Of a stretch of 64,000 bases of DNA, positions 1 to 9,500 are shown piece after piece. The stretch spans positions 2,196,306 through 2,260,305 of the forward strand of contig NZ_BSNI01000002.1 in the NCBI RefSeq assembly GCF_030159895.1, given 5' to 3'. The notes under the pieces are model-generated. The model did no database searches, had not been told where the DNA came from, and was given only the letters and a program-made list of their open reading frames with translations. How positions within the stretch are numbered: position 1 is the first letter of the stretch; the number at the start of each line of letters is the position of its first letter. Source of the DNA: Maritalea porphyrae (lineage in GTDB: Bacteria; Pseudomonadota; Alphaproteobacteria; Rhizobiales; Devosiaceae). The translations under genes were made by a program, and so were the position numbers.

Positions 1-1
1 G

Positions 2-232
2 CTCAAGCGTGTTTCGGCAACGTCCCCTCGCTCGGCACGTCCATTTGCAATTCTCGCTCGTGCTTACGCAAAACTAGGCGACGAAGGTCAAGCAGATCTT
101 GCGGCGGCTGAAGCTGCGTTGCTGAACGGAGATGTTGGGCTTGCCCGTGGCCTGGCGAAAAAAGCTCAAAAGAAACTCACTAAAGGCACACCTGCCTGGT
201 TACGTTCCGATGACATTTTGTCGCTAACATAG
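2..232 (+). CDS. C-terminal end of a probable M48-family (BepA-like) peptidase with TPR repeats, partial
   Basis: An open frame runs in from the left edge and ends at TAG 230-232, giving 76 residues. The segment is helical and alanine/leucine-rich, with a TPR-like pattern (ARAYAKLGDEGQADLAAAEA), and ends in LRSDDILSLT. In Hyphomicrobiales the gene just upstream of a membrane-anchored DsbA protein and aroQ is usually a periplasmic M48 zinc metalloprotease with C-terminal TPRs, and this tail fits that type. The catalytic HExxH lies outside the window, so the family call rests on synteny and the TPR-like tail. The next gene starts 32 bases downstream. Confidence 0.5.
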   Translation, partial: LKRVSATSPRSARPFAILARAYAKLGDEGQADLAAAEAALLNGDVGLARGLAKKAQKKLTKGTPAWLRSDDILSLT

Positions 233-264
233 CCGCTAACAAATTCTGATTCGAAAGACTTCTC

Positions 265-1146
265 ATGCAAGCTCGTTCTATTTACTTCATTACCGGCGCA
301 TTGTTGCTGGCAGCTGCCATCCTTTTTGCGGTGATATCGATAACCAACCAACAACAGCAAGCGCAGCTTTCCCAATCAGACATTGAACAATTGATCGACA
401 AAGCAATTGAGAACAAGATTGCAGAACTTGCGCCGAGCGAAACGGCACCAGCACTAAGCACGCCAGTTGATACTTCAGACCTTGGGCCCGCAATTGAAAG
501 CTACTTGATGGCGAACCCTTCAATTCTGCAACGCATGTCGGTTGCACTTCAGGCAGAGACCGAACGTACGCAAAACGAACAGGCAAGAGTTGCATTGGCG
601 TCTTTGCAAAGTCAGATTTACGATGATCCTGACCATGTTGTTCTTGGAAACCCGAACGGCGATGTGACCCTTGTTGAGTTCTTTGACTACAATTGTGGCT
701 TCTGTCGTCAAGCACTCGCTGACGTAATGCAACTCTTGGACGAAGATAAAAATGTCCGCGTGATCTTGAAAGAATTCCCGATACTGAGCCAAGGTTCCGT
801 TGACGCGGCGCGAATTGCTGTCCTTGTGCAGCGCGAAAAAGACGTAAGCTACCTTGATTTCCACACGCAGCTTTTCGCCTCACGCGGTCAGATTGACAAA
901 GGCGCAGCGCTAAAGGCCGCCCAAAGCTTGGGGCTAAACCCAGTCGATCTAGAATTGCAAATGGGGGATCAATCGGTGACCGATGTTATCAGCCGCTCCT
1001 ACCAGCTCGCTGAGGCACTGGGAATATCATCTACCCCCAACTTCATCGTTGGTGACGAGTTGCTGCGTGGCGCAGTCGGCATTGATGAGATGCGTGAAAA
1101 GGTCAAAAACATGCGCAAATGCGGCAAAGCGACGTGTAATCTATAA
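265..1146 (+). CDS. Membrane-anchored DsbA/Com1-like thiol:disulfide oxidoreductase
   Basis: This 293-residue protein starts with a short N-terminal hydrophobic anchor (about residues 8-27), so it should sit in the inner membrane with its body in the periplasm. A linker and helical region follow. The thioredoxin-fold domain starts near residue 125 and carries the redox motif C144-G-F-C147 after FFDYN, as in the Com1/DsbA group of the thioredoxin superfamily. The Thr-Pro at about 257-258 fits the conserved cis-proline position. It probably oxidises or isomerises disulfides in exported proteins. Two cysteines near the C-terminus (KCGKATC) are outside the core motif. The position between an M48 peptidase end and aroQ is a conserved alphaproteobacterial arrangement. 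The exact DsbA subclass is not certain. Confidence 0.85.
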   Translation: MQARSIYFITGALLLAAAILFAVISITNQQQQAQLSQSDIEQLIDKAIENKIAELAPSETAPALSTPVDTSDLGPAIESYLMANPSILQRMSVALQAETERTQNEQARVALASLQSQIYDDPDHVVLGNPNGDVTLVEFFDYNCGFCRQALADVMQLLDEDKNVRVILKEFPILSQGSVDAARIAVLVQREKDVSYLDFHTQLFASRGQIDKGAALKAAQSLGLNPVDLELQMGDQSVTDVISRSYQLAEALGISSTPNFIVGDELLRGAVGIDEMREKVKNMRKCGKATCNL

Positions 1147-1274
1147 AATCGGACCATTTTATCTATAATTTGTCGAAAAGCGCATAGGATTAGCTTGCAA
1201 CCCTTTGCCTTTTCGCTCAATTTCGTATAGTCACATCACACTTTTGTGGCGAACGGCATAAAAAGGCGGCGTAA

Positions 1275-1715
1275 ATGGCCAAGAAAATCGCAATTCTGAA
1301 CGGACCAAACCTCAATTTGTTGGGGAACCGCGAAGGCGACATTTATGGCAATATCGGCCTAGCAGAGATCGAAGCTGCCTGCGCTGACGAATGCGCGCGT
1401 TTTGATTTTGAGCTTGAATTCTTGCAAACCAATTCAGAAGGCGAATTGGTGACCTTGATTCAACAAGCAGGTGCAGCCTGCGACGGTCTCGTTATCAACC
1501 CAGCAGCTTATACGCACACTTCTGTTGCGATCCATGACGCAATACGCGCCATCGCTATTCCAACAATTGAAGTTCATCTATCCAACATTTATGCGCGAGA
1601 AGAGTTCCGCCATAAATCATTTGTATCTCCAGTGGCTACCGGAACCATTTGCGGTTTGGGCCCAACTGGATATATCCTCGCAATTGGGGCACTGGCGACG
1701 CAGATCCCAGAGTAA
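1275..1715 (+). CDS. aroQ: Type II 3-dehydroquinate dehydratase
   Basis: AroQ dehydrates 3-dehydroquinate to 3-dehydroshikimate in the shikimate pathway in the cytosol. The 146-residue length is normal for the dodecameric type II enzyme. Visible signatures are NGPNLNLLG at residues 8-16, the flexible-lid REGDIYG with the catalytic Tyr, INPAAYTHTSVAI in the middle, and EVHLSNIYARE with the catalytic His. A GGCGGCG purine-rich stretch precedes the ATG. The accB start lies 24 bases after the stop, so aroQ-accB-accC are probably co-transcribed, the usual order in this group. Confidence 0.97.
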   Translation: MAKKIAILNGPNLNLLGNREGDIYGNIGLAEIEAACADECARFDFELEFLQTNSEGELVTLIQQAGAACDGLVINPAAYTHTSVAIHDAIRAIAIPTIEVHLSNIYAREEFRHKSFVSPVATGTICGLGPTGYILAIGALATQIPE

Positions 1716-1739
1716 TTATAAATCGGAGAAGCAACCTAA

Positions 1740-2240
1740 ATGACCAAAGGTTCACAAATTGATCGCGATCTAATCCGCACGATCGCTGAATTGTTGAACG
1801 AGCAAGATCTCGCAGAAGTTGAAATTGAAAAAGACGATTTCCGCGTCCGCGTTACACGATCCTATGCTCAAGAAGTTGTCCACATGCCATCTCCGATGGG
1901 TTATGCGCCGCAAATGATGGCTGCAGCACCTGCACCAGCAGCCCCTGCTGCTGCGGCGGCACCAACACCGGTTGCAGCACCAGCTGCAGAAGATTTGGGG
2001 TCGAACCCTGGCACATTGACATCACCAATGGTTGGCACTGCTTATATGGCGCCAGAACCTGGCGCAGCAAACTTTGTTGAAGTTGGCGCGAAGGTGACCG
2101 AAGGCCAAACAGTTCTCATCATCGAAGCGATGAAAACCATGAACCAAATTCCAGCCCATAAAGCAGGAACTGTAACCCGCATTCTTGTGGACGACGCGCA
2201 GCCTGTTGAATTCGGTGAACCACTCGTTGTGATTGAATAG
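1740..2240 (+). CDS. accB: Biotin carboxyl carrier protein of acetyl-CoA carboxylase
   Basis: AccB carries biotin between the carboxylase (AccC) and transferase (AccA/D) sites to make malonyl-CoA. The 166-residue protein has an N-terminal helix region (1-45), an Ala/Pro-rich mobile linker (about 60-85), and a C-terminal biotinyl domain. The biotinylated lysine is K132 in EAMKTMNQ, and the thumb region ([13 protein letters not shown]) typical of acetyl-CoA carboxylase BCCP is present. A ribosome site (CGGAGAAG) lies about 10 bases before the ATG. It is separated from accC by only 11 bases. Confidence 0.97.
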   Translation: MTKGSQIDRDLIRTIAELLNEQDLAEVEIEKDDFRVRVTRSYAQEVVHMPSPMGYAPQMMAAAPAPAAPAAAAAPTPVAAPAAEDLGSNPGTLTSPMVGTAYMAPEPGAANFVEVGAKVTEGQTVLIIEAMKTMNQIPAHKAGTVTRILVDDAQPVEFGEPLVVIE

Positions 2241-2251
2241 GAGAAACCAAT

Positions 2252-3589
2252 ATGTTCTCCAAAGTTCTCATTGCTAACCGCGGCGAAATCGCTTTGCGAA
2301 TTCTGCGCGCTTGTAAAGAGCTGGGTATTCAAACAGTTGCGGTGCATTCAACGGCAGATGCCGATGCAATGCATGTGCGCCTTGCAGACGAAAGCGTGTG
2401 CATTGGCCCCGCCCCTGCAAAAGACAGCTACCTCAATATCCCATCTATTCTTGCTGCGTGTGAGATCACCGGCGCAGAAGCCGTACACCCAGGTTATGGC
2501 TTTTTGTCCGAAAATTCTCGCTTTGCGCAGATTCTGGAAGAGCACAACATCGCCTTTATCGGTCCTTCGTCTCACCATATCGATATTATGGGCGACAAGA
2601 TCGAAGCAAAACGCACCGCCAAAGAGTTGGGTATCCCCGTGGTTCCCGGTTCTGAGGGTGGCGTGACCGACGATGGCGAAGCCAAGCGCATCGCGCAAGA
2701 AATTGGTTATCCAGTGATCATTAAGGCAGCATCTGGCGGCGGTGGCCGCGGCATGAAAGTTGCCAAAAATGAGAAAGAAATCAGCGTAGCGCTTTCCACT
2801 GCCCGTACAGAGGCCAAAGCTGCATTCGGCGATGATGCTGTTTACATCGAGAAATATCTCGGCAAACCGCGCCACATCGAAGTGCAAGTGTTGGGCGACG
2901 GGAAAGGTCGCGCGGTGCATTTGGGCGAACGTGATTGCTCGTTGCAACGCCGCCACCAAAAAGTATGGGAAGAGGCAAACGGACCTTCAATTACCCCCGA
3001 AGAGCGCGAATCTATTGGCATGATCTGCGCCAATGCGGTCGCCAAAATGGGGTATTCTGGCGCTGGCACCGTCGAATTTTTGTATGAAGATGGCGAGTTC
3101 TATTTCATTGAAATGAATACGCGTTTGCAGGTGGAACACCCTGTGACCGAACGTATCACCAACGTCGATATCGTTTACGAACAAATCCGCATTGCTGCGG
3201 GTATGGAAATGACGGTCAAGCAAGAGGACGTTCAGTTCTGGGGTCACGCCATTGAAGTGCGGATCAACGCAGAAGACCCTGAGACTTTTGCACCTTCTCC
3301 TGGCACAATTTCATACTACCACCCAGCTGGTGGCGTAGGCGTGCGCGTAGATAGTGGCGTCTATCAAGGTTACAAAATCCCACCATACTATGACAGCCTA
3401 ATCGGCAAGCTTATTGTCCACGGACGCACGCGCGCTGAGTGCCTACAACGCCTCAATCGTGCCCTGGATGAGTTTGTCGTTGATGGGGTCAAAACCACAT
3501 TGCCGCTCTTTAGAAAACTAATCAAAGAGCCTGATGTGATTGCCGGTAATTACGATATTCACTGGCTCGAAAAATATCTTGGGATGTAA
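2252..3589 (+). CDS. accC: Biotin carboxylase subunit of acetyl-CoA carboxylase
   Basis: AccC uses ATP and bicarbonate to carboxylate the biotin on AccB. The 445-residue length is normal. The N-terminal pre-ATP-grasp domain begins KVLIANRGEIALRI, the ATP-grasp glycine loop is ASGGGGRGMK at about 161-170, and the catalytic stretches ERDCSLQRRHQK and EMNTRLQVEHPVTE are intact, as is the C-terminal domain. The GGAG ribosome site is 8 bases before the ATG. A strong hairpin plus T-run follows the stop at 3597-3619, so the aroQ-accB-accC transcript probably ends here in part. Confidence 0.98.
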   Translation: MFSKVLIANRGEIALRILRACKELGIQTVAVHSTADADAMHVRLADESVCIGPAPAKDSYLNIPSILAACEITGAEAVHPGYGFLSENSRFAQILEEHNIAFIGPSSHHIDIMGDKIEAKRTAKELGIPVVPGSEGGVTDDGEAKRIAQEIGYPVIIKAASGGGGRGMKVAKNEKEISVALSTARTEAKAAFGDDAVYIEKYLGKPRHIEVQVLGDGKGRAVHLGERDCSLQRRHQKVWEEANGPSITPEERESIGMICANAVAKMGYSGAGTVEFLYEDGEFYFIEMNTRLQVEHPVTERITNVDIVYEQIRIAAGMEMTVKQEDVQFWGHAIEVRINAEDPETFAPSPGTISYYHPAGGVGVRVDSGVYQGYKIPPYYDSLIGKLIVHGRTRAECLQRLNRALDEFVVDGVKTTLPLFRKLIKEPDVIAGNYDIHWLEKYLGM

Positions 3590-3596
3590 AGAGATG

Positions 3597-3619
3597 CAGG
3601 GCCAATTTGGCCCTGTTTT
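3597..3619 (+). terminator. Probable intrinsic terminator after accC
   Basis: CAGGGCCA (3597-3604), loop ATT and TGGCCCTG (3608-3615) form a perfect 8-bp stem followed by TTTT. It lies 8 bases after the accC stop. It overlaps a possible TTG start for aat at 3607, which is one reason to prefer the ATG at 3625 for that gene. Some readthrough into aat is likely because no separate promoter is obvious. Confidence 0.7.
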
Positions 3620-3624
3620 CAATT

Positions 3625-4296
3625 ATGGAACCTAATGATCCTTACGCGCTGAAATTGACGCCCGAAATGCTACTGAGCGCATACGCACATGGCATTTTCC
3701 CAATGGCGGAAAGCGCAAAGTCAAATGATTTGTTTTGGGTCGATCCCGACGAGCGCGGGGTCATCCCCCTTGACGGCTTTCATATTTCCAAGAGCCTGAA
3801 AAAGAAGATGCGCCGCAACTTGTTTGAAGTGCGTGTCGATACAAACTTTATGTCTGTCATTTCCAATTGCGCAGCTGAACGACGCGACAGTGCAGATACT
3901 TGGATCAATGACGAGATTATTGAGCTTTATCACTCTTTGTTTCGCACAGGGCATTGCCACACTGTTGAGGTTTGGTCACAGAACAATCTGGTCGGCGGGC
4001 TATATGGCATCGCGATAGGCGGCGCATTTTTTGGCGAAAGCATGTTCCACAAAGAACGAGATGCATCAAAAATCGCCCTCGCCCATCTTGTAGATCGACT
4101 AAATGTTGGTGGATTTCATCTGCTGGATACGCAATTTATTACCGACCACCTGCGCTCGCTAGGCGCTGTTGAGATATCGCGCGCGCAATACCACCAGCAT
4201 CTACAAAGAGCGCTACAGATTGACGCCGATTTCTATCGGCTGGATGGTGGTGGAATATCCGATGATTGTTTGCAGTCAACAAGCCAAATGTCATAA
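3625..4296 (+). CDS. aat: Leucyl/phenylalanyl-tRNA--protein transferase
   Basis: Aat adds Leu or Phe to N-terminal Arg/Lys of proteins, creating N-degrons for ClpS/ClpAP. The 223-residue protein shows the family blocks: LTPEMLLSAYAHGIFPMAES near the N-terminus, FWVDPDERGVIPLDGFHISKSL, TWINDEIIELY, and GGLYGIAIGGAFFGESMF followed by LLDTQFITDHLRSLG. I start at ATG 3625 because the upstream TTG (3607) sits in the loop of the accC terminator and would add residues outside the family. The last 64 bases overlap the convergent DUF2155 gene. Confidence 0.95.
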   Translation: MEPNDPYALKLTPEMLLSAYAHGIFPMAESAKSNDLFWVDPDERGVIPLDGFHISKSLKKKMRRNLFEVRVDTNFMSVISNCAAERRDSADTWINDEIIELYHSLFRTGHCHTVEVWSQNNLVGGLYGIAIGGAFFGESMFHKERDASKIALAHLVDRLNVGGFHLLDTQFITDHLRSLGAVEISRAQYHQHLQRALQIDADFYRLDGGGISDDCLQSTSQMS

Positions 4297-4664
4297 ACCG
4301 CGTGATCAATGGCATTTAGCGCCGGACTGTCAGCAAACATCCAACCCGTGAAAATTCTGCTCAGCGTCTGCTTCAAAGAAACCTGATCAACTTCAACGAA
4401 AACAGTTGTGCGCTGTGTTTCGTTTGCAGGCCGTGTGTAACAGGCTTTGGGCGTGATTTGCAGCGCACCAAATTGAACCGTTTCATCAATATAGACGTCA
4501 AAATTGATGATCCGGCCGGTTATCTTGTCCAGTCCAGCGAAAACCACCACTGGATTGGCCACCGTTTCAGCACGTGCAGAAGGCGCAAAAGACAAAGCGG
4601 TCACAGCAAAAAGCATGACCGCAAAAAATGCGCGTAAACTGAACAAGTTGTGGCTTGTCATCAA
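4233..4664 (-). CDS. DUF2155 domain-containing exported protein
   Basis: This 143-residue protein begins with a signal peptide (LRAFFAVMLFAVTALSFAPSARA, cleavage likely after the second ARA near residue 32), so it is probably periplasmic. The mature part contains the DUF2155 core: AGLDKITGRIINFDVYIDE, FGALQITPKACYTRP with a conserved Cys, and RIFTGWMFADSPALNAIDHAVYDIWLVDCK with a second Cys. The family is widespread in alphaproteobacteria and lies next to aat and the NDUFA12 gene; its function is unknown. The two cysteines could form a disulfide. The NDUFA12 gene ends 7 bases upstream, so both are probably one transcript. Confidence 0.9.
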   Translation of the reverse strand: MMTSHNLFSLRAFFAVMLFAVTALSFAPSARAETVANPVVVFAGLDKITGRIINFDVYIDETVQFGALQITPKACYTRPANETQRTTVFVEVDQVSLKQTLSRIFTGWMFADSPALNAIDHAVYDIWLVDCKQSSDIPPPSSR

Positions 4665-4671
4665 TTCGATA

Positions 4672-5058
4672 CTATTCAGGCGACCAAGCGTCGTAATCGC
4701 CGGTCACGTTCGGGCGCTTACCGTCTTCCAACAAGCTACCCTTCGGGCGATAGGCCGCGGCTGTGCCGGTTAGATTTTCGTGGTGAGGCTTTTCCCAAGC
4801 TTTGGCCTGGTAGTTTTGCTCAGTCGGCGGCACATCGGTACGGCCATGCATCCAGCCATGCCAACCTGCCTGAATTGCAGAAGCTTCTGCAGGGCCATTA
4901 TAGGTGACCCAACGTTTTTTAGGGTCCTTCTTGGATACATAATACTTGTTGCCCGCATCGTCTTCGCCAACAAACTTGCCGTTTAGCGCAGTGAACAAAC
5001 GGGTACCCATGGTCTGGCCATGCCACCAAATGAAGATTTCTGCAAATAGCTGTTTCAT
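4672..5058 (-). CDS. NADH:ubiquinone oxidoreductase NDUFA12-family subunit
   Basis: A 128-residue homologue of the mitochondrial complex I accessory subunit NDUFA12 (B17.2), which alphaproteobacteria retain on the cytoplasmic arm of complex I. Typical features are the N-terminal IFIWWHGQTMGTRLFT, GKFVGEDDAGNKYY, the RWVTYNGPAEASAIQAGWHGWMHG core, and a C-terminal proline/tyrosine-rich tail. I choose ATG 5058 because GGAG lies about 7 bases upstream and the family starts with MK. A TTG at 5085 would add nine residues but has less support. It is followed by DUF2155. Confidence 0.93.
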   Translation of the reverse strand: MKQLFAEIFIWWHGQTMGTRLFTALNGKFVGEDDAGNKYYVSKKDPKKRWVTYNGPAEASAIQAGWHGWMHGRTDVPPTEQNYQAKAWEKPHHENLTGTAAAYRPKGSLLEDGKRPNVTGDYDAWSPE

Positions 5059-5222
5059 ATCAGCTCCAAGATCGTAACCACCCAATTGCCCCCAAATGAA
5101 AGCAATTATTGTCTTTGGAAGCGTTTAACATCTCTTTGTGGCAAGAGCCAGCCAAAAGCGGCACTATTTCAGCGGCAAATTAGCCTAAGACGAACAAGTG
5201 CCTTCTTTGCGATGGCCGCACA

Positions 5223-5816
5223 TCAATAAAATGATGACTTCAGAATACGATCCACGTCTGATTGCAACGATTCGACCTGCGCCATTTGCTCATCTTGCAC
5301 GAAGCCGCTTGATTCGAAGCCTGTGGGACCTAGTTTCTGGTTCTCAATTCGATCAACTAGATTGCCAACAACATACTTATCGCCCACCAGCTCCATTTGC
5401 TGCTGCTCTGAAGAAACCCAAGTGATGTACTCAAAAAGTCGGTTCGTTGATATTGGTTTCGCCAGGACAGCATGGGCACCAAGTTTTATGGCTTGCTCAA
5501 ATGCCCTTTGGCGCACCTCAGACATCACCATGATAACTGGGGTCAAACATATGGGGTAAAGCTGCCTAGAGCGAAATTGTTTTAAGAATCGGTTGCCCGG
5601 CAAACTGTCTGCTTCCCAATCAACCAAGATCACATCAGGTGGGTCCGAAAGAATCGAGGGAATCGCATATTTGGGGTCGCTAAAAATGCGCAGCGCCCGT
5701 GTCGCCGCGCCCGAAAGCATTGATCTATAGAGAACTTGCATATGTCTGGCGGTCTCAATCACCACCACTGAGGGCCCTTTAGTTTCGTCGGCCCGGTTCG
5801 GCGCATGAACACCCAT
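5223..5816 (-). CDS. Single-domain response-regulator-like protein with an altered acidic pocket
   Basis: With the start at ATG 5816 this is a 197-residue receiver-domain protein. The predicted phospho-acceptor is D66 in VILVDW, the conserved switch lysine is K120 in LAKP, and Ser/Thr at VMS is kept. The usual acidic pair at the end of beta-1 is replaced by VVVIETARH, leaving one Glu, so Mg2+ binding may be weakened. After the receiver come about 70 residues without a recognised output domain. An upstream ATG at 5987 would add 57 residues that do not resemble the family, so I prefer 5816. It is probably a stand-alone receiver or adaptor; its partner kinase is not in the window. Confidence 0.75.
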   Translation of the reverse strand: MGVHAPNRADETKGPSVVVIETARHMQVLYRSMLSGAATRALRIFSDPKYAIPSILSDPPDVILVDWEADSLPGNRFLKQFRSRQLYPICLTPVIMVMSEVRQRAFEQAIKLGAHAVLAKPISTNRLFEYITWVSSEQQQMELVGDKYVVGNLVDRIENQKLGPTGFESSGFVQDEQMAQVESLQSDVDRILKSSFY

Positions 5817-6095
5817 GAAATACAACCTAAACGCAATACTAAAATACTCACCAAATAATGCGCTTGACAGGGTTGTGTGAAAAGTTGGCATGGACACCAA
5901 TGGCACTTCCACGGACACGAAATCGTTAACCTTTGGTTTGACCAATTGTTCAAATGCTGCCGCAAAACGTCGATATTTCCGGAACATATTTCGATTTCTA
6001 GATGTGATTCAGCGGCTATTCTGACAGGCATATTTTGCCGCCACCATTCCACAACGCATCCGAATCACACTGTTTACTTTATCCCCATTGTTCAC

Positions 6096-6116
6096 ACCAT
6101 ATATACCAGATATGGT
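6096..6116. promoter_or_regulatory. Inverted repeat upstream of the receiver gene
   Basis: ACCATAT (6096-6102) and ATATGGT (6110-6116) are perfect complements around a 7-base centre. The site lies about 280 bases upstream of the preferred start of the minus-strand receiver gene and about 440 upstream of nrdJ. It could be a dimeric regulator site, but no regulator is identified. Confidence 0.3.
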
Positions 6117-6347
6117 CATAATGAGCGTGATAGACACTAGGGATTGTGAAAATTGCAAATCTATGTGGTTGACGATTTTTTGGAAATGGGTAGGCTTTGA
6201 TACTGCAAATTGAGTAAAAGCTACAAACCAGCAAAATGCGTATCAAATCCCACAGAATACTAGGTGGGCGGCGGATCATTTTGTTTCGGTTTTTCTGACG
6301 ACGCGGGCAACGGTAAGCAAAACTACCTAAGTAGCGAAATCAGAACG

Positions 6348-6558
6348 TTGACAAGCGATCACCCAATTTCACGCTTGTTTTAGGACTTGAACCAACAACT
6401 AAATGTTGGGGGGCCTAAAATGAAAATAACGGGGCTAACTAGGCCATGTAGGAAAGGCTCATTTCCTACGCCTAACGGGCAAAGTCGAACAGAAAATCGA
6501 AGAACCATATTGGTTCATCGGACGCAAATGCTGCGTCCAATTACAGCGGGGACTACAA
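6348..6558 (+). promoter_or_regulatory. Structured leader of nrdJ with six inverted repeats
   Basis: A consensus-like -35 TTGACA lies at 6348-6353; the -10 is unclear. Six perfect inverted repeats follow: ACAAGCG/CGCTTGT (6351-6357, 6372-6378), CCAACA/TGTTGG (6392-6397, 6404-6409), GGCCTA/TAGGCC (6412-6417, 6440-6445), GTAGGAAA/TTTCCTAC (6448-6455, 6462-6469), GAACCA/TGGTTC (6502-6507, 6511-6516) and GGACGCA/TGCGTCC (6520-6526, 6532-6538). The nrdJ ribosome site (GGGGA) comes just after the last. Such density suggests a cis-regulatory RNA. I see no cobalamin B12-box, so it is not an obvious classical cobalamin riboswitch. A structured RNA named the nrdJ motif has, as I recall, been reported; I cannot test the match here. 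Confidence 0.55.
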
Positions 6559-9500
6559 ATGCGCATAGAGCGGCGTTACACCAAGCCAAATCAATCACCG
6601 TATGCGGGTATTAAATTCCGTAAGGCCACGAGTGAGATCAAAAACCCTGACGGGTCGATTGTATTTAGGCTTGATAATATTGATGTTCCTCAAAGCTGGT
6701 CGCAAGTTGCCGCTGATATCATCGCGCAAAAATACTTCCGCAAAGCAGGCGTTGCCGCCAAGCTGAAGAAGGTTGAAGAAAACACTGTTCCTTCATGGCT
6801 GTGGCGCTCGGTACCTGACGAAAAAGCGCTCGAAAAACTCCCCGAAGAAGAGCGCTACGGTTCTGAAATTGACAGCCGACAAGTTTTTGATCGCCTCGCT
6901 GGCACTTGGACTTATTGGGGCTGGAAAGGTGGCTATTTCAACAAAGAAGAAGACGCCCGCGCCTTCTTTGACGAAATGGCATATATGCTAGCGACGCAAA
7001 AATGTGCGCCAAACTCCCCACAATGGTTCAACACAGGCCTTCACTGGGCTTATGGCATTGATGGTCCGGGCCAAGGCCACCACTATGTGGACCCATTCAC
7101 CCACGAGCTTGTGCGCTCCAATTCCGCTTATGAGCACCCACAGCCGCACGCTTGCTTCATCCAGTCGGTTGACGACGACCTTGTCAGCGATGGCGGCATC
7201 ATGGACCTTTGGGTGCGTGAAGCGCGCTTGTTTAAATATGGTTCAGGCACAGGCTCTAACTTTTCTGCCCTTCGTGGCGCAGGCGAAAGCCTTTCAGGTG
7301 GCGGCAAGTCATCTGGCCTTATGTCATTCCTTAAAATTGGTGACCGCGCTGCTGGCGCCATCAAATCTGGTGGCACCACTCGTCGTGCGGCAAAAATGGT
7401 GGTTGTTGACATCGACCACCCAGATATTGAGGAATATATCAATTGGAAGGTGAAAGAGGAGCAAAAGGTTGCCGCTCTCGTCACTGGTTCCAAAACCGTT
7501 TCCAAACATATGAAAGCCATCATGAAGGCCTGCGTGAATTGCGAAGGTCAAGGCAATGATTGCTTTGATGTACTAAAGAACCCTGCCCTGAAGCGCGAAG
7601 TCCGCGCGGCGAAAAAAGCGTTGGTGCCTGAAAACTACATTCAGCGCGTGATCCAGTTCGCAGAGCAAGGCTATACCGACCTTGAATTCCCAGTTTACGA
7701 CACAGATTGGGATAGTGAAGCCTACCTCACCGTTGCGGGTCAAAACTCAAACAACTCAATCCGCGTCACCGATGGTTTCCTGGAATCTGTTGAGCAAGAT
7801 GGCGAATGGGACCTCAAGGGGCGCATTACGGGTGAAACCACCAAATCCCTTAAAGCGCGTGAATTGTGGGACAGCGTTGGCTATGCCGCTTGGGCATGTG
7901 CTGACCCAGGCATCCAATATCACACTACCATCAATGACTGGCACACCTGTAAGGCGTCTGGCGACATCCGTGCGTCAAACCCTTGTTCAGAATATATGTT
8001 CTTGGACGACACAGCGTGTAACCTTGCCTCTTTGAACTTGCTGCAATATCGCGGCGAAGACGGTGAATTCCTCATTGAAGACTTTGAGCATTCTGTTCGC
8101 TTGTGGACCATCGTGCTTGAGATCTCTGTGATGATGGCGCAATTCCCATCCAAAGCAATTGCAGAACGCTCATTTGAGTTCCGCACTTTGGGCCTTGGTT
8201 ACGCAAATATCGGCGGCTTGTTGATGACATCGGGCATTGGCTATGATTCTGATGAAGGCCGCGCCATTGGCGGTGCCATCACAGCAATTCTAACCGGTGT
8301 TTCTTACGCAACATCTGCGGAAATGGCGAAAGAGTTGGGCCCGTTCCCAAGCTACAAGCCAAACGCCGAGCACATGTTACGCGTTATCCGCAACCACCGT
8401 ACAGCAGCGCACGGCAAAGCCGATGGGTACGAAGATTTGTCCATTAACCCTGTGCCACTTGACCACGCAAACTGCCCAGACACACGCCTTGTGGACCACG
8501 CCAAAAAAGCTTGGGACAAAGCGCTTAAACTTGGCGAAAAGCACGGCTACCGCAATGCGCAGGTCTCTGTGATTGCACCAACCGGCACCATTGGTTTGGT
8601 GATGGATTGTGACACAACCGGCATCGAGCCTGACTTTGCACTAGTGAAGTTTAAAAAGCTTGCCGGTGGTGGTTACTTCAAAATCATCAACCGCGCTGTG
8701 CCAGAAGCATTGCGCACCCTTGGCTATGCTGAAGACCAGATCGCAGAGATTGAAGTCTACGCGGTTGGCCACGGCAATCTGAACCAAGCACCAGGCATCA
8801 ACCCAACCACATTGAAAGCCAAAGGCTTCACTGATGAGAAGGTTGAAGCAATCAATGCTGGTTTGGAAAGCGCATTTGACATCAAATTCGCCTTCAACAA
8901 ATGGAGCTTGGGCGAAGAGTTCTGCAAAAACGAACTTGGCTTGACCGACGAGCAGCTCAACGACATGAATTTTGACATGCTCGCAGCACTCGGCTTCACC
9001 AAAGAAGAAATCGACGCAGCCAACATTCACGTTTGCGGTGCGATGACGCTTGAAAAAGCCCCTCACCTTAAAGAAGAGCACTATAATGTGTTTGACTGTG
9101 CCAACCCTTGTGGCCGGATCGGCAAACGCTTCCTAAGCGTTGAAAGCCACATCCGCATGATGGCAGCAGCACAGCCATTCATTTCTGGTGCGATTTCTAA
9201 AACCATCAACATGCCAAACAACGCAACGGTTGAAGAGTGTAAAGAAAGCTACATGCTGTCTTGGAAACTCGCTTTGAAAGCCAATGCCTTGTACCGCGAC
9301 GGCTCTAAGCTTTCTCAGCCACTCAATGCTCAATTGTTGGCGGATGATGATGACGATGCCATCGATGCGGCAGAAGAGTTGGTGGCAAAATCAGCCGTTG
9401 AGCGCACACAAACCATTGTGGAACGTGTGGTTGAGCGGATGCGCGAACGCGAAAAAATGCCAGATCGCCGCAAAGGCTACACGCAAAAAGCTGTCGTGGG

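Larger units (their letters stand above)
5817..6558. other. Intergenic regulatory region between the receiver gene and nrdJ
   Basis: About 740 bases hold no convincing gene. The left half is the likely promoter region of the minus-strand receiver gene and includes an inverted repeat, ACCATAT-N7-ATATGGT, at 6096-6116, which may be an operator. The right part (6348-6558) is the structured nrdJ leader described separately. A small open frame at 6387-6614 overlaps the start of nrdJ in another frame and has no family character. I see no B12-box (GCCACT core) of a classical cobalamin riboswitch. Confidence 0.6.

Noticed and set aside
3607-3624. TTG start for aat
   Set aside because: It lies in the loop of the accC terminator; ATG 3625 gives the family-like N-terminus.
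6348-6558. Classical cobalamin riboswitch before nrdJ
   Set aside because: Expected because NrdJ needs B12, but no B12-box (GCCACT core) is present in the leader; I report only a generic structured leader.
6387-6614. 75-codon frame upstream of nrdJ
   Set aside because: It overlaps the hairpins and the nrdJ start in another frame; its product has no family character.
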